From Candidatus Saccharimonadota bacterium (GTDB lineage Bacteria; Patescibacteriota; Saccharimonadia; Saccharimonadales; UBA4665), in the NCBI GenBank assembly GCA_024635495.1, contig JAGXIT010000005.1:186001-250000 (forward strand): DNA of 64,000 bases, written 5' to 3'. The position numbers and the translations under genes are program-made. Positions 45,352-54,312 of the stretch are shown piece after piece (position 1 is the stretch's first letter; the number at the start of each line of letters is the position of its first letter). The notes beneath the pieces were generated by a model. That model did not search any database, was not told the DNA's origin, and saw only the letters and a program-made list of their open reading frames with translations.

Positions 45352-47525
45352 AGCTTCTTGAGGAGAGCCTGCACTGCAGCAACATCTGGTAGACGATAAT
45401 TTGCTTCGGTTAATCCACGACCGACCTTGACCGTCCATGAGCTTGGCGGTACGGCGATGAACATATCTTCATCGGTAGTGTCATCGCCTACGCACAGCAC
45501 AAAGTCCTGGTCTTGAATGAGCCATTCCTGTGCGATCCGACCCTTGTTGATGTCGCGGGGCAGTATCTCGAACACCTTATTGCCTTCTTTGATAACAAGG
45601 TTGTACTTTTTTACTATTGGCTTCACGACACGACGGAGTGCTACGAGATTCTTTTGCGCGTAGTAGGGAGAGGCGTTGCGATAGTGCCAGGTTAGGGCCC
45701 AGTTTTTGCGCTCTGTATGTGCACCAGGTGTTAGATCTGTGTATCTATCAAAAATAGCGTTTATTTGGTCCATCCACTCCTGGGAAGAACTGCTCGTTTT
45801 GTGCCAGTTTTTACCATGGGCGCGGCGGAAGTATGCCCCGTGCTCGGCGGCAATTCCAATCGTCAGATCACCAAACCAATCTTGCAGTTCCTCTTTACTG
45901 CGTCCACTTACGATCACGACATCTGTATTTTTTGGCTTATTGAGTTTCTGGAGTCGTTTTAGGATTTTGCGTGTTGGCTTGGCGTCTGCTGGGTCACCAC
46001 TAATGATTGGCGTGAGTGTGCCGTCATAGTCAAATAAGAGCAGCCGCTTTTCAGCAGAGTCGTAATCTGCCTGTAACTGAGCTATCAATTTCTTGTTTAT
46101 GGTTCTTGTGCGCTGGATAGAGGCTAGTTTGAGTGGGTTCTCGAGCGTAGTAATGAATGAATCTACCCAGTGGTCAACATTGAAATGTTGAATATGACGC
46201 TGCATATTGGCAGCGCGACGGTGCAGTTCAGACTTTGGCATCGTGAGAGCCTTTTGCAGCCCATCTACGAGTGTTTTTGGCTGCTTTGGGTTGACGAGTA
46301 CCGCGTCTTTGAGCTCCTCGGCGGCGCCAGCGGTTTCGCTCAGTACGAGTACGCCATCATGCTTGTCTGCGCTAGCCAAGAACTCTTTGGCGACGAGGTT
46401 CATACCGTCACGAATAGGTGCAATAAAGGCTACATCTGCGCGTCGGTAGAGCGCAGCGTACTGCGCAAAAGGGAATGAATCAAATCGTGCATCGATTGGC
46501 TGCCAGTCTTTGGTGCCAAATTCTTTGTTTATGGCAATAACGAGTTTTTCAATCTTTAGCCGAAGATTTTTGTACACTTCAATCTCGCCACGCGACGGCA
46601 TGGCTATCATGGCCATGATGACCTTGCCGCGTAGTTCCGTATGAGTCCTGAGGAGTGTTTGGTACGCGGTAAGGCGTTCCACGAGCCCCTTTGTTGGGTC
46701 CATACGGTCGCTCATGAGTATCACTTTTTTGCCGCGATATTTTCTTTGGAGTTTGCGAAATTCTCGCGCTACCTCAGCTGTTTGAGTCATCTCGGAAAAG
46801 GCATTGTAGTCGATACTGATCGGAAAGTCTGTGACTCGCACCACTCGCGTGGGGAGTGAAACTTTATCTGAACCAACGCGACCAATACCTTTTTCTTTGC
46901 AACAATCAAGAAAATTTTGCGCATAGCTTGGTGTATGTGTACCAATAACGTCAGCGCCAAGCATACCCTTAAGTAAACGATGCGCATGCGGTGTTTTGAA
47001 CAGATGTTTGCTGGCAGGGAATGGTATGTGCAGGAAAAAACCAATCTTAGCCTTGGCTCGTTTGACCCGAATCATTTCTGGGGTCATGAGCAGCTGGTAG
47101 TCATGTACCCAGATGGTGTCTTTTTCGTTGCTCAGTTGCAGTGTTGTATCGGCGAACAGCTGATTGACTTCTTTGTACATGCTCCAGTTTGTCGGTGTAT
47201 CTCCGGTGACAGATTCCATATCATGAAATAATGGCCAAAGCACGCTGTTACTGTAGCCGTTATAGAAGTATTCAAGTTGTTTTTTTGTGAGCCAAATAGG
47301 ATGACAATTTTTTCTCTTAAGGTGGATAGTGATGGCTTGTTTGTCGGCTTCAGTGACATCATCTTCAGGGATGCCTGGCCACCCAATCCATAAACTGTTT
47401 CGTTTTGTAGTGAAGGTACTCAACGCCGTAGCAAGACCACCGCCACCTTCTTTATACTCGAGCTTCCCGTTTACTTTCTTTGCAGTAACAGGCAGACGGT
47501 TCGACACAATTATTTTTCTCGCCAT
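45348..47525 (-). CDS. Fused trehalose-6-phosphate synthase/phosphatase
   Basis: This 725-aa bifunctional protein joins OtsA (residues about 1-465; SNRLPVTAKK, VHDYQLLMTP, FFLHIPFPAS) to OtsB (about 490-725; HAD motif LLLFDYDGTLTP, VSGRS, GDDTTDEDMF). It should make trehalose from UDP-glucose and glucose-6-phosphate in two steps. Such fusions are common in eukaryotes and some bacteria. TACAGT with TTGGTC 16 nt upstream lies about 12 nt before the ATG. Confidence 0.92.
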   Translation of the reverse strand: MARKIIVSNRLPVTAKKVNGKLEYKEGGGGLATALSTFTTKRNSLWIGWPGIPEDDVTEADKQAITIHLKRKNCHPIWLTKKQLEYFYNGYSNSVLWPLFHDMESVTGDTPTNWSMYKEVNQLFADTTLQLSNEKDTIWVHDYQLLMTPEMIRVKRAKAKIGFFLHIPFPASKHLFKTPHAHRLLKGMLGADVIGTHTPSYAQNFLDCCKEKGIGRVGSDKVSLPTRVVRVTDFPISIDYNAFSEMTQTAEVAREFRKLQRKYRGKKVILMSDRMDPTKGLVERLTAYQTLLRTHTELRGKVIMAMIAMPSRGEIEVYKNLRLKIEKLVIAINKEFGTKDWQPIDARFDSFPFAQYAALYRRADVAFIAPIRDGMNLVAKEFLASADKHDGVLVLSETAGAAEELKDAVLVNPKQPKTLVDGLQKALTMPKSELHRRAANMQRHIQHFNVDHWVDSFITTLENPLKLASIQRTRTINKKLIAQLQADYDSAEKRLLLFDYDGTLTPIISGDPADAKPTRKILKRLQKLNKPKNTDVVIVSGRSKEELQDWFGDLTIGIAAEHGAYFRRAHGKNWHKTSSSSQEWMDQINAIFDRYTDLTPGAHTERKNWALTWHYRNASPYYAQKNLVALRRVVKPIVKKYNLVIKEGNKVFEILPRDINKGRIAQEWLIQDQDFVLCVGDDTTDEDMFIAVPPSSWTVKVGRGLTEANYRLPDVAAVQALLKKL

Positions 47526-47621
47526 AATTCAGTAACCACTGTACCACGAGCGTCCTATCGACCAAAACGGCCTCAAACAAAGTTATTGGGCTTATCCATC
47601 CGTTACAGCTACAATATAGAC

Positions 47622-48545
47622 GTGATTACTGTGTTGACTGGTGAGAATGGTGCTGTGCGTACGGCCGAACTGGGCCGTATTGTTGCTGAGTTTATAGCAG
47701 CGCATGGCGATATGGCGGTTGAGCGTCTCGACGGTGAAGAGGCGACCTACGAGCGTATGCTTGAATCTGTTGAAAGCATGCCATTCTTGGCTGATCGCAA
47801 GCTTGTTATCCTACGTGCTCCGGGTTCAAATAAAGAATTTGCCGAAGCTTTTGCTGATTTTCCGTCTCGGGTAGCGGATAGTTGTGATGTCGTCCTCGTA
47901 GAACCAAAGCTCGATAAGCGCTCAAGCTATTTCAAAAGCCTCAAAAAACTCTCTGGTTTTAAAGAGTACACTTCTCTAGATAGCCAGGGACTTGCACGAT
48001 TTGCCCAAGAGTATGCCACAAACAATGGCGGCACAATTAGCTCAAGTACAGCCAGGATGCTTGTAGAACGACTTGCGGGTACTGATCAGCTATTACTGCA
48101 AAATGAACTTGATAAACTCCTTTCGTACAACTTGCACATTACTAACGAATCAGTCGGATTGCTCATCGACAGGCAACCACAGAGCACTGTATTTGAACTG
48201 CTTGAGGCTGCGTTTTCTGGTAATACTGCGCGAGTCGTGTCGCTCTATGCAGAACAGCGAGCGCTGAAGGTAGAGCCGCAACAAATTGTCGCAATGCTGG
48301 CGTGGCAACTGCATATCCTGGCGCTAGTAAAAGCAGCGAAAGATAGGAGCCCAGATACGATTGCTCGTGAGGCCAAGGTGCACCCATTTGTGGTGAAAAA
48401 ATCACAAGCCTTAGTCCGTCGTATGTCACGAAATGAGCTCATCGGACACCTCCGGGATTTGCGAGCGTTCGATGTGCGAATGAAATCAGAAGGCATCGTT
48501 GCTGATGAGGCAGTGCAGTACTATCTCTTGAAACTTGGCGCATAA
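47622..48545 (+). CDS. holA: DNA polymerase III delta subunit
   Basis: This 307-aa clamp-loader subunit has the family order: short N-terminal beta part (ITVLTGENG), the RKLVILRAPG region, an AAA-like fold without Walker motifs and the C-terminal collar (MLAWQLHILALVKAA ... LRAFDVRMKSEG). I choose GTG 47622 because TACAAT (47610-47615) ends 6 nt upstream and the upstream frame would overlap the promoter. Confidence 0.88.
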   Translation: MITVLTGENGAVRTAELGRIVAEFIAAHGDMAVERLDGEEATYERMLESVESMPFLADRKLVILRAPGSNKEFAEAFADFPSRVADSCDVVLVEPKLDKRSSYFKSLKKLSGFKEYTSLDSQGLARFAQEYATNNGGTISSSTARMLVERLAGTDQLLLQNELDKLLSYNLHITNESVGLLIDRQPQSTVFELLEAAFSGNTARVVSLYAEQRALKVEPQQIVAMLAWQLHILALVKAAKDRSPDTIAREAKVHPFVVKKSQALVRRMSRNELIGHLRDLRAFDVRMKSEGIVADEAVQYYLLKLGA

Positions 48546-48576
48546 AAAAACCGCTCGATTCTAGACGAGCGGCTTT
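48544..48576. terminator. Terminator between holA and rpsT
   Basis: Stem CCGCTCG / CGAGCGG with an 8-nt loop and an A7 run upstream: strong for the minus-strand rpsT, weaker for holA. Confidence 0.8.
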
Positions 48577-48594
48577 CAAGTAGTCTGCGATATA

Positions 48595-49035
48595 TTATTT
48601 CTTCGCTGCAGTCTTTTTTGCTGCTGGCTTTTTAGCTACAGCTGGTTTCTTTGCTGGGGCTTTCTTGACGACAGCCTTCTTTGCTGCAGGTTTTTTAGCG
48701 GCAGCTTTTGGTGCAGCTTTTTTTGGCGCTGCTTTTGGCTTGTCACTCTTTACTCCCGCAGGCTTGGTGACGCCGGCAGCTTTCTTGGCGTTTCGGGCGG
48801 CTTGAGCCTTCTTACGAGCAACCTTGTTCTTGTGCATAATACCTTTTTTACCAGCCTTGTCGAGCTCGCTCTGAACTTTGTCCAGTGCCTTTAGGGCCTT
48901 TTTCTTGTCGCTCGCGCCGAGAGCAGTCGCGAATGCCTTAACTGCAGTCTTCAAGCTACGCTTTGTTTTGCTATTACGAACTGCAGCCTTGTTTGCTACC
49001 TTTACACGCTTTTTAGCTGACTTAATAATGGGCAT
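48595..49035 (-). CDS. rpsT: 30S ribosomal protein S20 with long basic C-terminal tail
   Basis: This 146-aa protein begins with a normal S20 (residues 1-87, SAKKRVKVANKAAVRNSKTK) and continues with about 60 residues of Lys/Ala/Pro repeats (AAKKPAAKK, KKAPAKKP) resembling histone H1-like tails. S20 is usually close to 87 aa. AGAGGA precedes the ATG. Confidence 0.9.
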   Translation of the reverse strand: MPIIKSAKKRVKVANKAAVRNSKTKRSLKTAVKAFATALGASDKKKALKALDKVQSELDKAGKKGIMHKNKVARKKAQAARNAKKAAGVTKPAGVKSDKPKAAPKKAAPKAAAKKPAAKKAVVKKAPAKKPAVAKKPAAKKTAAKK

Positions 49036-49084
49036 TATTTTCCTCTTGTTACTTGAACTGATTAATTTATTTTGCTTGGAGCTA

Positions 49085-49113
49085 ACTATAGACTAGTTTA
49101 TCTCTGTTGTAAA
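49085..49113 (-). promoter_or_regulatory. rpsT promoter
   Basis: Minus strand: -35 TTTACA (49108-49113), 17-nt spacer, -10 TATAGT (49085-49090). Confidence 0.65.
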
Positions 49114-49216
49114 GATATGCCATGCCAGAAATGTGACGTATAGGCAAAATATAGCTCGACAACCCTATAACGCTTGTGGTAGAATTACGCCATAACGCAT
49201 AAAAGAAAATAAAAAA

Positions 49217-50848
49217 ATGCAAGAACAACAAAAACAACTCGTCGGTAAACTCAAAGATGCACAGAATGTGCTCGTCACGGTCAGTAAAAATCCATCCGTT
49301 GACCAGCTTTCTGCTGCTATTGGTTTGACGATTGCGCTTAATAAACTTGATAAGCATGCCTCAGCGGTTTTCAGCGGCCAAGTCCCGAGTACAATAGAAT
49401 TTTTGCAGCCAGAAGAAACACTCGAACAGAACACCGATTCGCTTCGTGATTTCATCATTGCCCTTGATAAGTCAAAAGCAGACAAGCTTCGCTACAAAGT
49501 CGAAAATGACGTTGTCCGTATTTTTATAACGCCGTACAAAACATCTATTTCAGAAAAAGATCTTGATTTTAGCCAAGGTGATTTCAACGTCGATGTCGTC
49601 GTGGCGATAGGGGTACGTGAGCAGGATGATCTTGATGAAGCTATACAATCTCATGGTCGGATTTTGCATGATGCAACTGTCGCAAGCCTAGGTGTAGAGG
49701 GGCCGCAAGAGCTCGGCTCAATCAATCTCGTGGATACCGAGGCAAGTAGTCTTTGTGAGATGGTCAGTGGCATCGTCGGTGATTTAGGCGACAAACTATT
49801 CGACGCTCAGATCGCCACGGCGCTCTTGACGGGTATCGTTGCGGTGACCGATCGGTTCAGCAATGAGCGGACTACGCCAAAAACTATGAATGTCAGCTCA
49901 TCGCTTATGGCGGCGGGCGCAAACCAGAAGCTGATTGCTTCTGAGCTTGAGAATGAACTTCAGGTCACTCAGGCTAGCCAGCTAGATAACTCAGCTCCAA
50001 GCGAAGCAAAAAACGAACCGGGCACGCTGGAGATAGGACATGAGAATAATGATTCTCAAAATGGGCAACCGCCTAAAGAAGAAACAACTCCTCCCAAAGC
50101 TCCAGAAATTCACGTGGATGAAGAAGGGAAGTTTCATCCCGCTGGCCTAGGCGACTCTATGGAACAATCGGCCTCCGAAGGTAGCAAGCAAGATTCTGTA
50201 GTGAAGCGTGAACGTATGATTGATCCACCGAAGAATGGAGGCAGGTTATCTGCAAATACAGAAGAAGAGGCAGAAGACGGTTCTACCGAAGAGTTGACGT
50301 TGCCAGCTGCAGATTTGCCATTTTTAACTCATGATAAAGAGCCTCAATCGTCTGCTTCATCAGTGCCTCCATCGGAGTCTGATTTGCAATCAATCCTAGC
50401 TTCTTCCGACGCACAATACGAGCCTCAGCCTGCCGATCAGGAAGGGAAGCCAGCAACTCAAGATGATGAAACCCTCGCAGATATAGAAAAATCAGTGCAT
50501 AGTCCACACGTACAATCAGACGGTCCGGGACAACCCGGAGCACCTGCCGATAGTAATATAGACGATGCTCGGAGCGCGGTAGAAGCAGCACTCGGTGGCG
50601 GCGGCGAAAATTCTGCAGCTCAAACCGATACACAGCCAGCCGATATCTTCGCCCAGGCAAATGTTGGTCAAGCCGATGCGCCACAACAAGATGCAATTGA
50701 CCCAAATATCCAAGATAATGCTCTTGATATGCCATTGCCGAATGCTCAAGCTACCATGCCACAAAACAACATGCCGCCTCAGCAGCAGCAAGACAACACC
50801 TTGCCACCACCTCCTCCCGTGCCACCACCACCTATCTTCCCAGCGTAG
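49217..50848 (+). CDS. Degenerate DHH-phosphoesterase-like protein with disordered tail
   Basis: Residues 1-240 follow the DHH (NrnA/RecJ-like) fold order: VSKNPSVDQLSAAIGL, DVVVAIGVREQDD, ASLGVEGP...GSINLVDTEASS, ALLTGIVAVTDRFSN. The catalytic DHH triad is missing and the DTG motif is altered, so enzyme activity is doubtful. Residues 240-543 are acidic, then Gln/Pro-rich, ending in PPPPPVPPPP-like sequence. Possibly a structural or RNA-binding pseudoenzyme. The leader holds CATAACGCATAA, also seen before the RNase J gene. Confidence 0.6.
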   Translation: MQEQQKQLVGKLKDAQNVLVTVSKNPSVDQLSAAIGLTIALNKLDKHASAVFSGQVPSTIEFLQPEETLEQNTDSLRDFIIALDKSKADKLRYKVENDVVRIFITPYKTSISEKDLDFSQGDFNVDVVVAIGVREQDDLDEAIQSHGRILHDATVASLGVEGPQELGSINLVDTEASSLCEMVSGIVGDLGDKLFDAQIATALLTGIVAVTDRFSNERTTPKTMNVSSSLMAAGANQKLIASELENELQVTQASQLDNSAPSEAKNEPGTLEIGHENNDSQNGQPPKEETTPPKAPEIHVDEEGKFHPAGLGDSMEQSASEGSKQDSVVKRERMIDPPKNGGRLSANTEEEAEDGSTEELTLPAADLPFLTHDKEPQSSASSVPPSESDLQSILASSDAQYEPQPADQEGKPATQDDETLADIEKSVHSPHVQSDGPGQPGAPADSNIDDARSAVEAALGGGGENSAAQTDTQPADIFAQANVGQADAPQQDAIDPNIQDNALDMPLPNAQATMPQNNMPPQQQQDNTLPPPPPVPPPPIFPA

Positions 50849-50858
50849 GTTAATAAAT

Positions 50859-50907
50859 AGGAGGACTTTGTTCTAAAGTCGGTGCATTGCACTGGTTAGC
50901 TTCGCTC
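50859..50907 (-). repeat. Dispersed repeat, copy C
   Basis: In minus orientation GAGCGAAGCTAAC (50907-50895), AGTGCAATGCACCG, CTTTAG and GTCCTCC. It aligns with 21592-21650 with about five mismatches over the first 37 nt. Hairpin GACTTT-gttct-AAAGTC is internal. Confidence 0.6.
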
Positions 50908-50937
50908 ATTGTCTCCTGTGATGGTATGCTACAGATT

Positions 50938-51630
50938 ATGCAAGGGATGCTACTCATAGACAAGCTGAGCGGGTGGACTAGTTTCGACGTGGTTAATTAT
51001 GTGCGCAAACAAGTTGCTGAGGTTGAAGGCAAGAAGCCGAAGAATACAAAAGTTGGGCACATCGGCACGCTCGACCCACTTGCGACCGGCTTGTTGGTAT
51101 TGCTGATAGGTAAGGAATATACCCGTCGCGCAGCTGAGCTAACCAAACTCGACAAGACCTATGAAGTGACACTTACACTAGGACAGACAAGCACAACGGC
51201 GGATGGTGAAGGCGAGATAACACCTGTTTCCGATCGCGTTCCGGATAAGGCCGACGTCATGGCGGCGCTTGATCGTTTCAGGGGTGATATTATGCAAACA
51301 CCCCCAATTTTTAGTGCGATGAAAGTCGACGGAAAGCGGGCTTATGAACTTGCGCGTGCCGGGAAGGAAGTAAAGCTCGAGGCTAGACCAGTGACTATTC
51401 ATGACATCCATGACGTTGCATATGAATATCCAATTGTGTCGTTCACCTGTGATGTCAGCAGCGGTACCTACATTCGCTCTCTAGCTGTTGATATTGGCGA
51501 AGCACTCGGTACAGGTGCATACATGAGTGCCTTGCGGCGCACGCGTATCAGTGGTTTTAGTATCGACGAAGCCTTTGATGTTAAATCCGACAACTTGCTG
51601 ACACACGTACAGCAGCTCGACGAGGCTTGA
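50938..51630 (+). CDS. truB: tRNA pseudouridine-55 synthase
   Basis: This 230-aa enzyme makes pseudouridine 55 in the tRNA T loop. It begins MQGMLLIDKLSGWTSFDVV, carries the catalytic GHIGTLDPLATGLL (Asp), and SGTYIRSLA. The start at 50938 matches the family and follows TATGCT (50925-50930) by 7 nt. Confidence 0.95.
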   Translation: MQGMLLIDKLSGWTSFDVVNYVRKQVAEVEGKKPKNTKVGHIGTLDPLATGLLVLLIGKEYTRRAAELTKLDKTYEVTLTLGQTSTTADGEGEITPVSDRVPDKADVMAALDRFRGDIMQTPPIFSAMKVDGKRAYELARAGKEVKLEARPVTIHDIHDVAYEYPIVSFTCDVSSGTYIRSLAVDIGEALGTGAYMSALRRTRISGFSIDEAFDVKSDNLLTHVQQLDEA

Positions 51631-51635
51631 ACTAG

Positions 51636-51664
51636 TTGCGTTAGGGGTGCATCTCTGGTATACT
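51636..51664 (+). promoter_or_regulatory. rpsO promoter
   Basis: -35 TTGCGT (51636-51641), 17-nt spacer, -10 TATACT (51659-51664). The roughly 50-nt leader contains GGAAAGGA. Confidence 0.65.
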
Positions 51665-51720
51665 TGTGCCTAACGCCATCAGAAATTCTCTAAATTGTTT
51701 TGGAAAGGACACTGTAACGC

Positions 51721-51987
51721 ATGATTTCAGCTGAGAAGAAAACTAAGATTGTCACCGAATTGCAACACGACAAGTCTGACACCGGTAGCGCCGCCGTACA
51801 GGTTGGTATTTTTACCGAGCGTATCAAGGAGCTCACCGAGCACCTCAAGGTTAATAAGAAAGATTTTGCCGCTCGCCGTGGACTATTGCAGCTCGTCGGT
51901 AAGCGCAAGCGCCTATTACAATATATTGCCGCAGCAGATGGTCAAGCATATCTCGATCTCATCAAAAAACTCGGTATCCGTAGGTAG
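51721..51987 (+). CDS. rpsO: 30S ribosomal protein S15
   Basis: This 88-aa protein has the S15 core (DTGSAAVQVGIFTERIKELTEHL, KDFAARRGLLQLVGKRKRLL) at standard length. It precedes pnp, the common rpsO-pnp order. Confidence 0.97.
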   Translation: MISAEKKTKIVTELQHDKSDTGSAAVQVGIFTERIKELTEHLKVNKKDFAARRGLLQLVGKRKRLLQYIAAADGQAYLDLIKKLGIRR

Positions 51988-52003
51988 AATTTGATCTTGG
52001 ACA

Positions 52004-52050
52004 GGAGCATTGAGTTTGCTCAATACTCCAATCTAGAATCAAAATTCTAG
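52004..52050 (+). terminator. Two hairpins after rpsO
   Basis: GGAGCATTGAG-tttg-CTCAATACTCC (52004-52029) and CTAGAAT-caaa-ATTCTAG (52033-52050). There is no clear T tract, so these may be RNA processing or stability structures rather than a classic terminator. Confidence 0.55.
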
Positions 52051-52068
52051 CTTACATTAAATAAGTGG

Positions 52069-52146
52069 TGGGTGATGAAGAACAGGTCTCCATATTTTGA
52101 ACGATAATAATATGGGAGCTTGCACTTTGTTACCCATGAAAAGGAG
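52069..52146 (+). promoter_or_regulatory. Structured 5' leader of pnp
   Basis: Basal stem TGGGTGA / TTACCCA (52069-52075 / 52130-52136) encloses an apical stem CTCCATATT / AATATGGGAG (52088-52096 / 52109-52118). The ribosome site AAAAGGAGG (52138-52146) sits just 3' of the basal stem. In other bacteria PNPase controls its own mRNA through a stem in this leader; the same here is inference. Confidence 0.5.
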
Positions 52147-52154
52147 GCTTATAT

Positions 52155-54299
52155 ATGAGCCAAATAACAACTAAGACTATAAATCCTTACGGCAAAAAAC
52201 TAATTGTCGTAGAAACAGAATTTTGTGGTCGCACACTGACACTAGAAGTTAATCGTGTTGGTTTCCGTACAACCTCAAGTGTCATCGTACGTTACGGCGA
52301 TACGGTCGTGCTTGGAACGGCTATGCTCGGTAAATCTATCAAGGGCATGGACTATTTCCCACTCAGTATTGATTATGAAGAGAAATTCTACGCTGCTGGT
52401 AAGATTAGCGGCTCGAGATACATAAAGCGTGAAGGTCGTCCAAGTGACGATGCTGTATTGATTGGTCGTTTGATCGACCGCCCCCTTCGCCCACTATGGC
52501 CGAAGGGCTACCGCAATGAAGTTCAGGGTGTTGCAAGCGTTCTTAGCATGGACCCTTCATTCCGCCCAGATGTCATCGCGATGATTGCGATGAGCACGGC
52601 ATTTATGCTGACGGGTGCGCCATTTGATGGCCCTGTTGCCGGTGTACGTGTCGGTATCAACGAAAAAGGTGACTACGAAGCCTTCATGAGCGCCGAAGAA
52701 CTTGATGAAAGTAAGCTCGACATCGTCGTGGCTGGTCGCGAAAGTGGCATCATGATGGTTGAGGCTGGCGCAAACGAAGCTACCGAAGAAGAAGTCATGG
52801 GTGCAATTAAGTTTGCCGAGGAAGTTATCCAACCAGCAATCGCTATTCAGGATGAGCTCGTTAAAAAAGTTGGTGTCGAGAAGCAAGAATACGAATTGAT
52901 TCTCCCTGATGCCGACAAGCAAAAGGAAGTAGACGCTTGGGTCTCAAAAAAGCTTGGTAAAGCACTTCGCGCCCCATACCCAGAGCGTAACGAAATGATT
53001 GGTGTTCTTCGCAAGCAAATGCACGATGAATTCGCCACAAAGATTGGCGAAGAAGAATACACAGCACATTTTACTGAGTACGACGAAGCTCTCACTATGG
53101 CACTGCACAAAGATGTCCGTGAAGGTATCCTCAAGGACGGCACTCGTCCAGACGGCCGTGAGCTCACAGAGGTTCGTCCACTGAGTTCAGAAGTTGGTTT
53201 GCTGCCTCGTGCGCACGGTTCGAGCATCTTTACTCGGGGCGTCACGCAAGCTTTCAACATCGTGACATTAGCATCACTCAGCTATGCACAGATGGTCGAC
53301 ACTATGGAACGTAATGGCGAGCGTCGCTATATGCACCACTACAACGCGCCAGGTTATACTGTCGGTGAAGTTAAACGACTCGGTAGCCCGGGCCGTCGTG
53401 AAATTGGCCACGGCTATCTCGCTGAGCGTGCGCTTAGTGCCGTCCTACCAACTGAAGCGGAGTTTCCGTATGCTATTCGTTCAGTCACTGAGATCATGAG
53501 CCAGAACGGTTCTACGAGCATGGCGGCAACTTGTTCAAGCTGTTTAGCACTGCTTGACGCTGGTGTACCCCTCAAACGACTTGTGTCTGGTATCGCTATG
53601 GGCCTTATGGTTGACGGTGACAAGACCTACGTATTGAGCGATATCGCAGATGCCGAAGATTTCGCTGGTGATATGGACTTCAAGGTTACTGGTACGAGCG
53701 AAGGTATTACTGCGCTACAGATGGACATGAAAGTTCATGGTCTGAAGGTAGATGTGCTCGCAAAAGCTCTCGAGCAGGGTAAGGAAGGTCGTGCCTTCAT
53801 CTTGAGCCACATGCTTGAGACCATCGACAAGCCGAACGAGATGAGCCCATATGCACCACGTGTCGAAAGTATCACGATTAACCCAGACAAGATTCGCGAA
53901 ATCATTGGTAAGGGTGGTGAAACAATCCAGAAGATTACTGGCGAGACTGGTACTGAAATTGACATCAAAGATGATGGCACAGTGATGATTGCCAGCCCAG
54001 ACAAGGCGAAAATTGACGCTGCAGTCGCATGGATAAAGAGCATTGTCGAAGATCCTGAAGTTGGTATGATCTATACCGACCGACCAGTGGTAAGTGTGCT
54101 CGACTTTGGTGCTTTCGTGCAAATTTCGCCAGGCAAAGACGGCCTTGTTCATGTCAGTGAAATGAGCGAGGATCGCGTCGAGAAGCCAAGCGATGTTGTG
54201 AAAGAGGGCGATAAGGTTACGGTAAAACTCGTTTCGATTGATGATCGTGGACGACTCCAGCTCAGCATGAAAGCTGCAGCTCGCGAACTGAACAAATAA
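52155..54299 (+). CDS. pnp: Polynucleotide phosphorylase
   Basis: This 714-aa phosphorolytic 3'-5' exoribonuclease has two RNase PH domains separated by a helical domain, a KH domain (REIIGKGGETIQKITGETG) and a C-terminal S1 domain (GAFVQISPGKDGLVHVSEMS). Full length. A perfect AAGGAGG site precedes the ATG. Confidence 0.97.
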   Translation: MSQITTKTINPYGKKLIVVETEFCGRTLTLEVNRVGFRTTSSVIVRYGDTVVLGTAMLGKSIKGMDYFPLSIDYEEKFYAAGKISGSRYIKREGRPSDDAVLIGRLIDRPLRPLWPKGYRNEVQGVASVLSMDPSFRPDVIAMIAMSTAFMLTGAPFDGPVAGVRVGINEKGDYEAFMSAEELDESKLDIVVAGRESGIMMVEAGANEATEEEVMGAIKFAEEVIQPAIAIQDELVKKVGVEKQEYELILPDADKQKEVDAWVSKKLGKALRAPYPERNEMIGVLRKQMHDEFATKIGEEEYTAHFTEYDEALTMALHKDVREGILKDGTRPDGRELTEVRPLSSEVGLLPRAHGSSIFTRGVTQAFNIVTLASLSYAQMVDTMERNGERRYMHHYNAPGYTVGEVKRLGSPGRREIGHGYLAERALSAVLPTEAEFPYAIRSVTEIMSQNGSTSMAATCSSCLALLDAGVPLKRLVSGIAMGLMVDGDKTYVLSDIADAEDFAGDMDFKVTGTSEGITALQMDMKVHGLKVDVLAKALEQGKEGRAFILSHMLETIDKPNEMSPYAPRVESITINPDKIREIIGKGGETIQKITGETGTEIDIKDDGTVMIASPDKAKIDAAVAWIKSIVEDPEVGMIYTDRPVVSVLDFGAFVQISPGKDGLVHVSEMSEDRVEKPSDVVKEGDKVTVKLVSIDDRGRLQLSMKAAARELNK

Positions 54300-54312
54300 G
54301 AAGGTTACGCAT

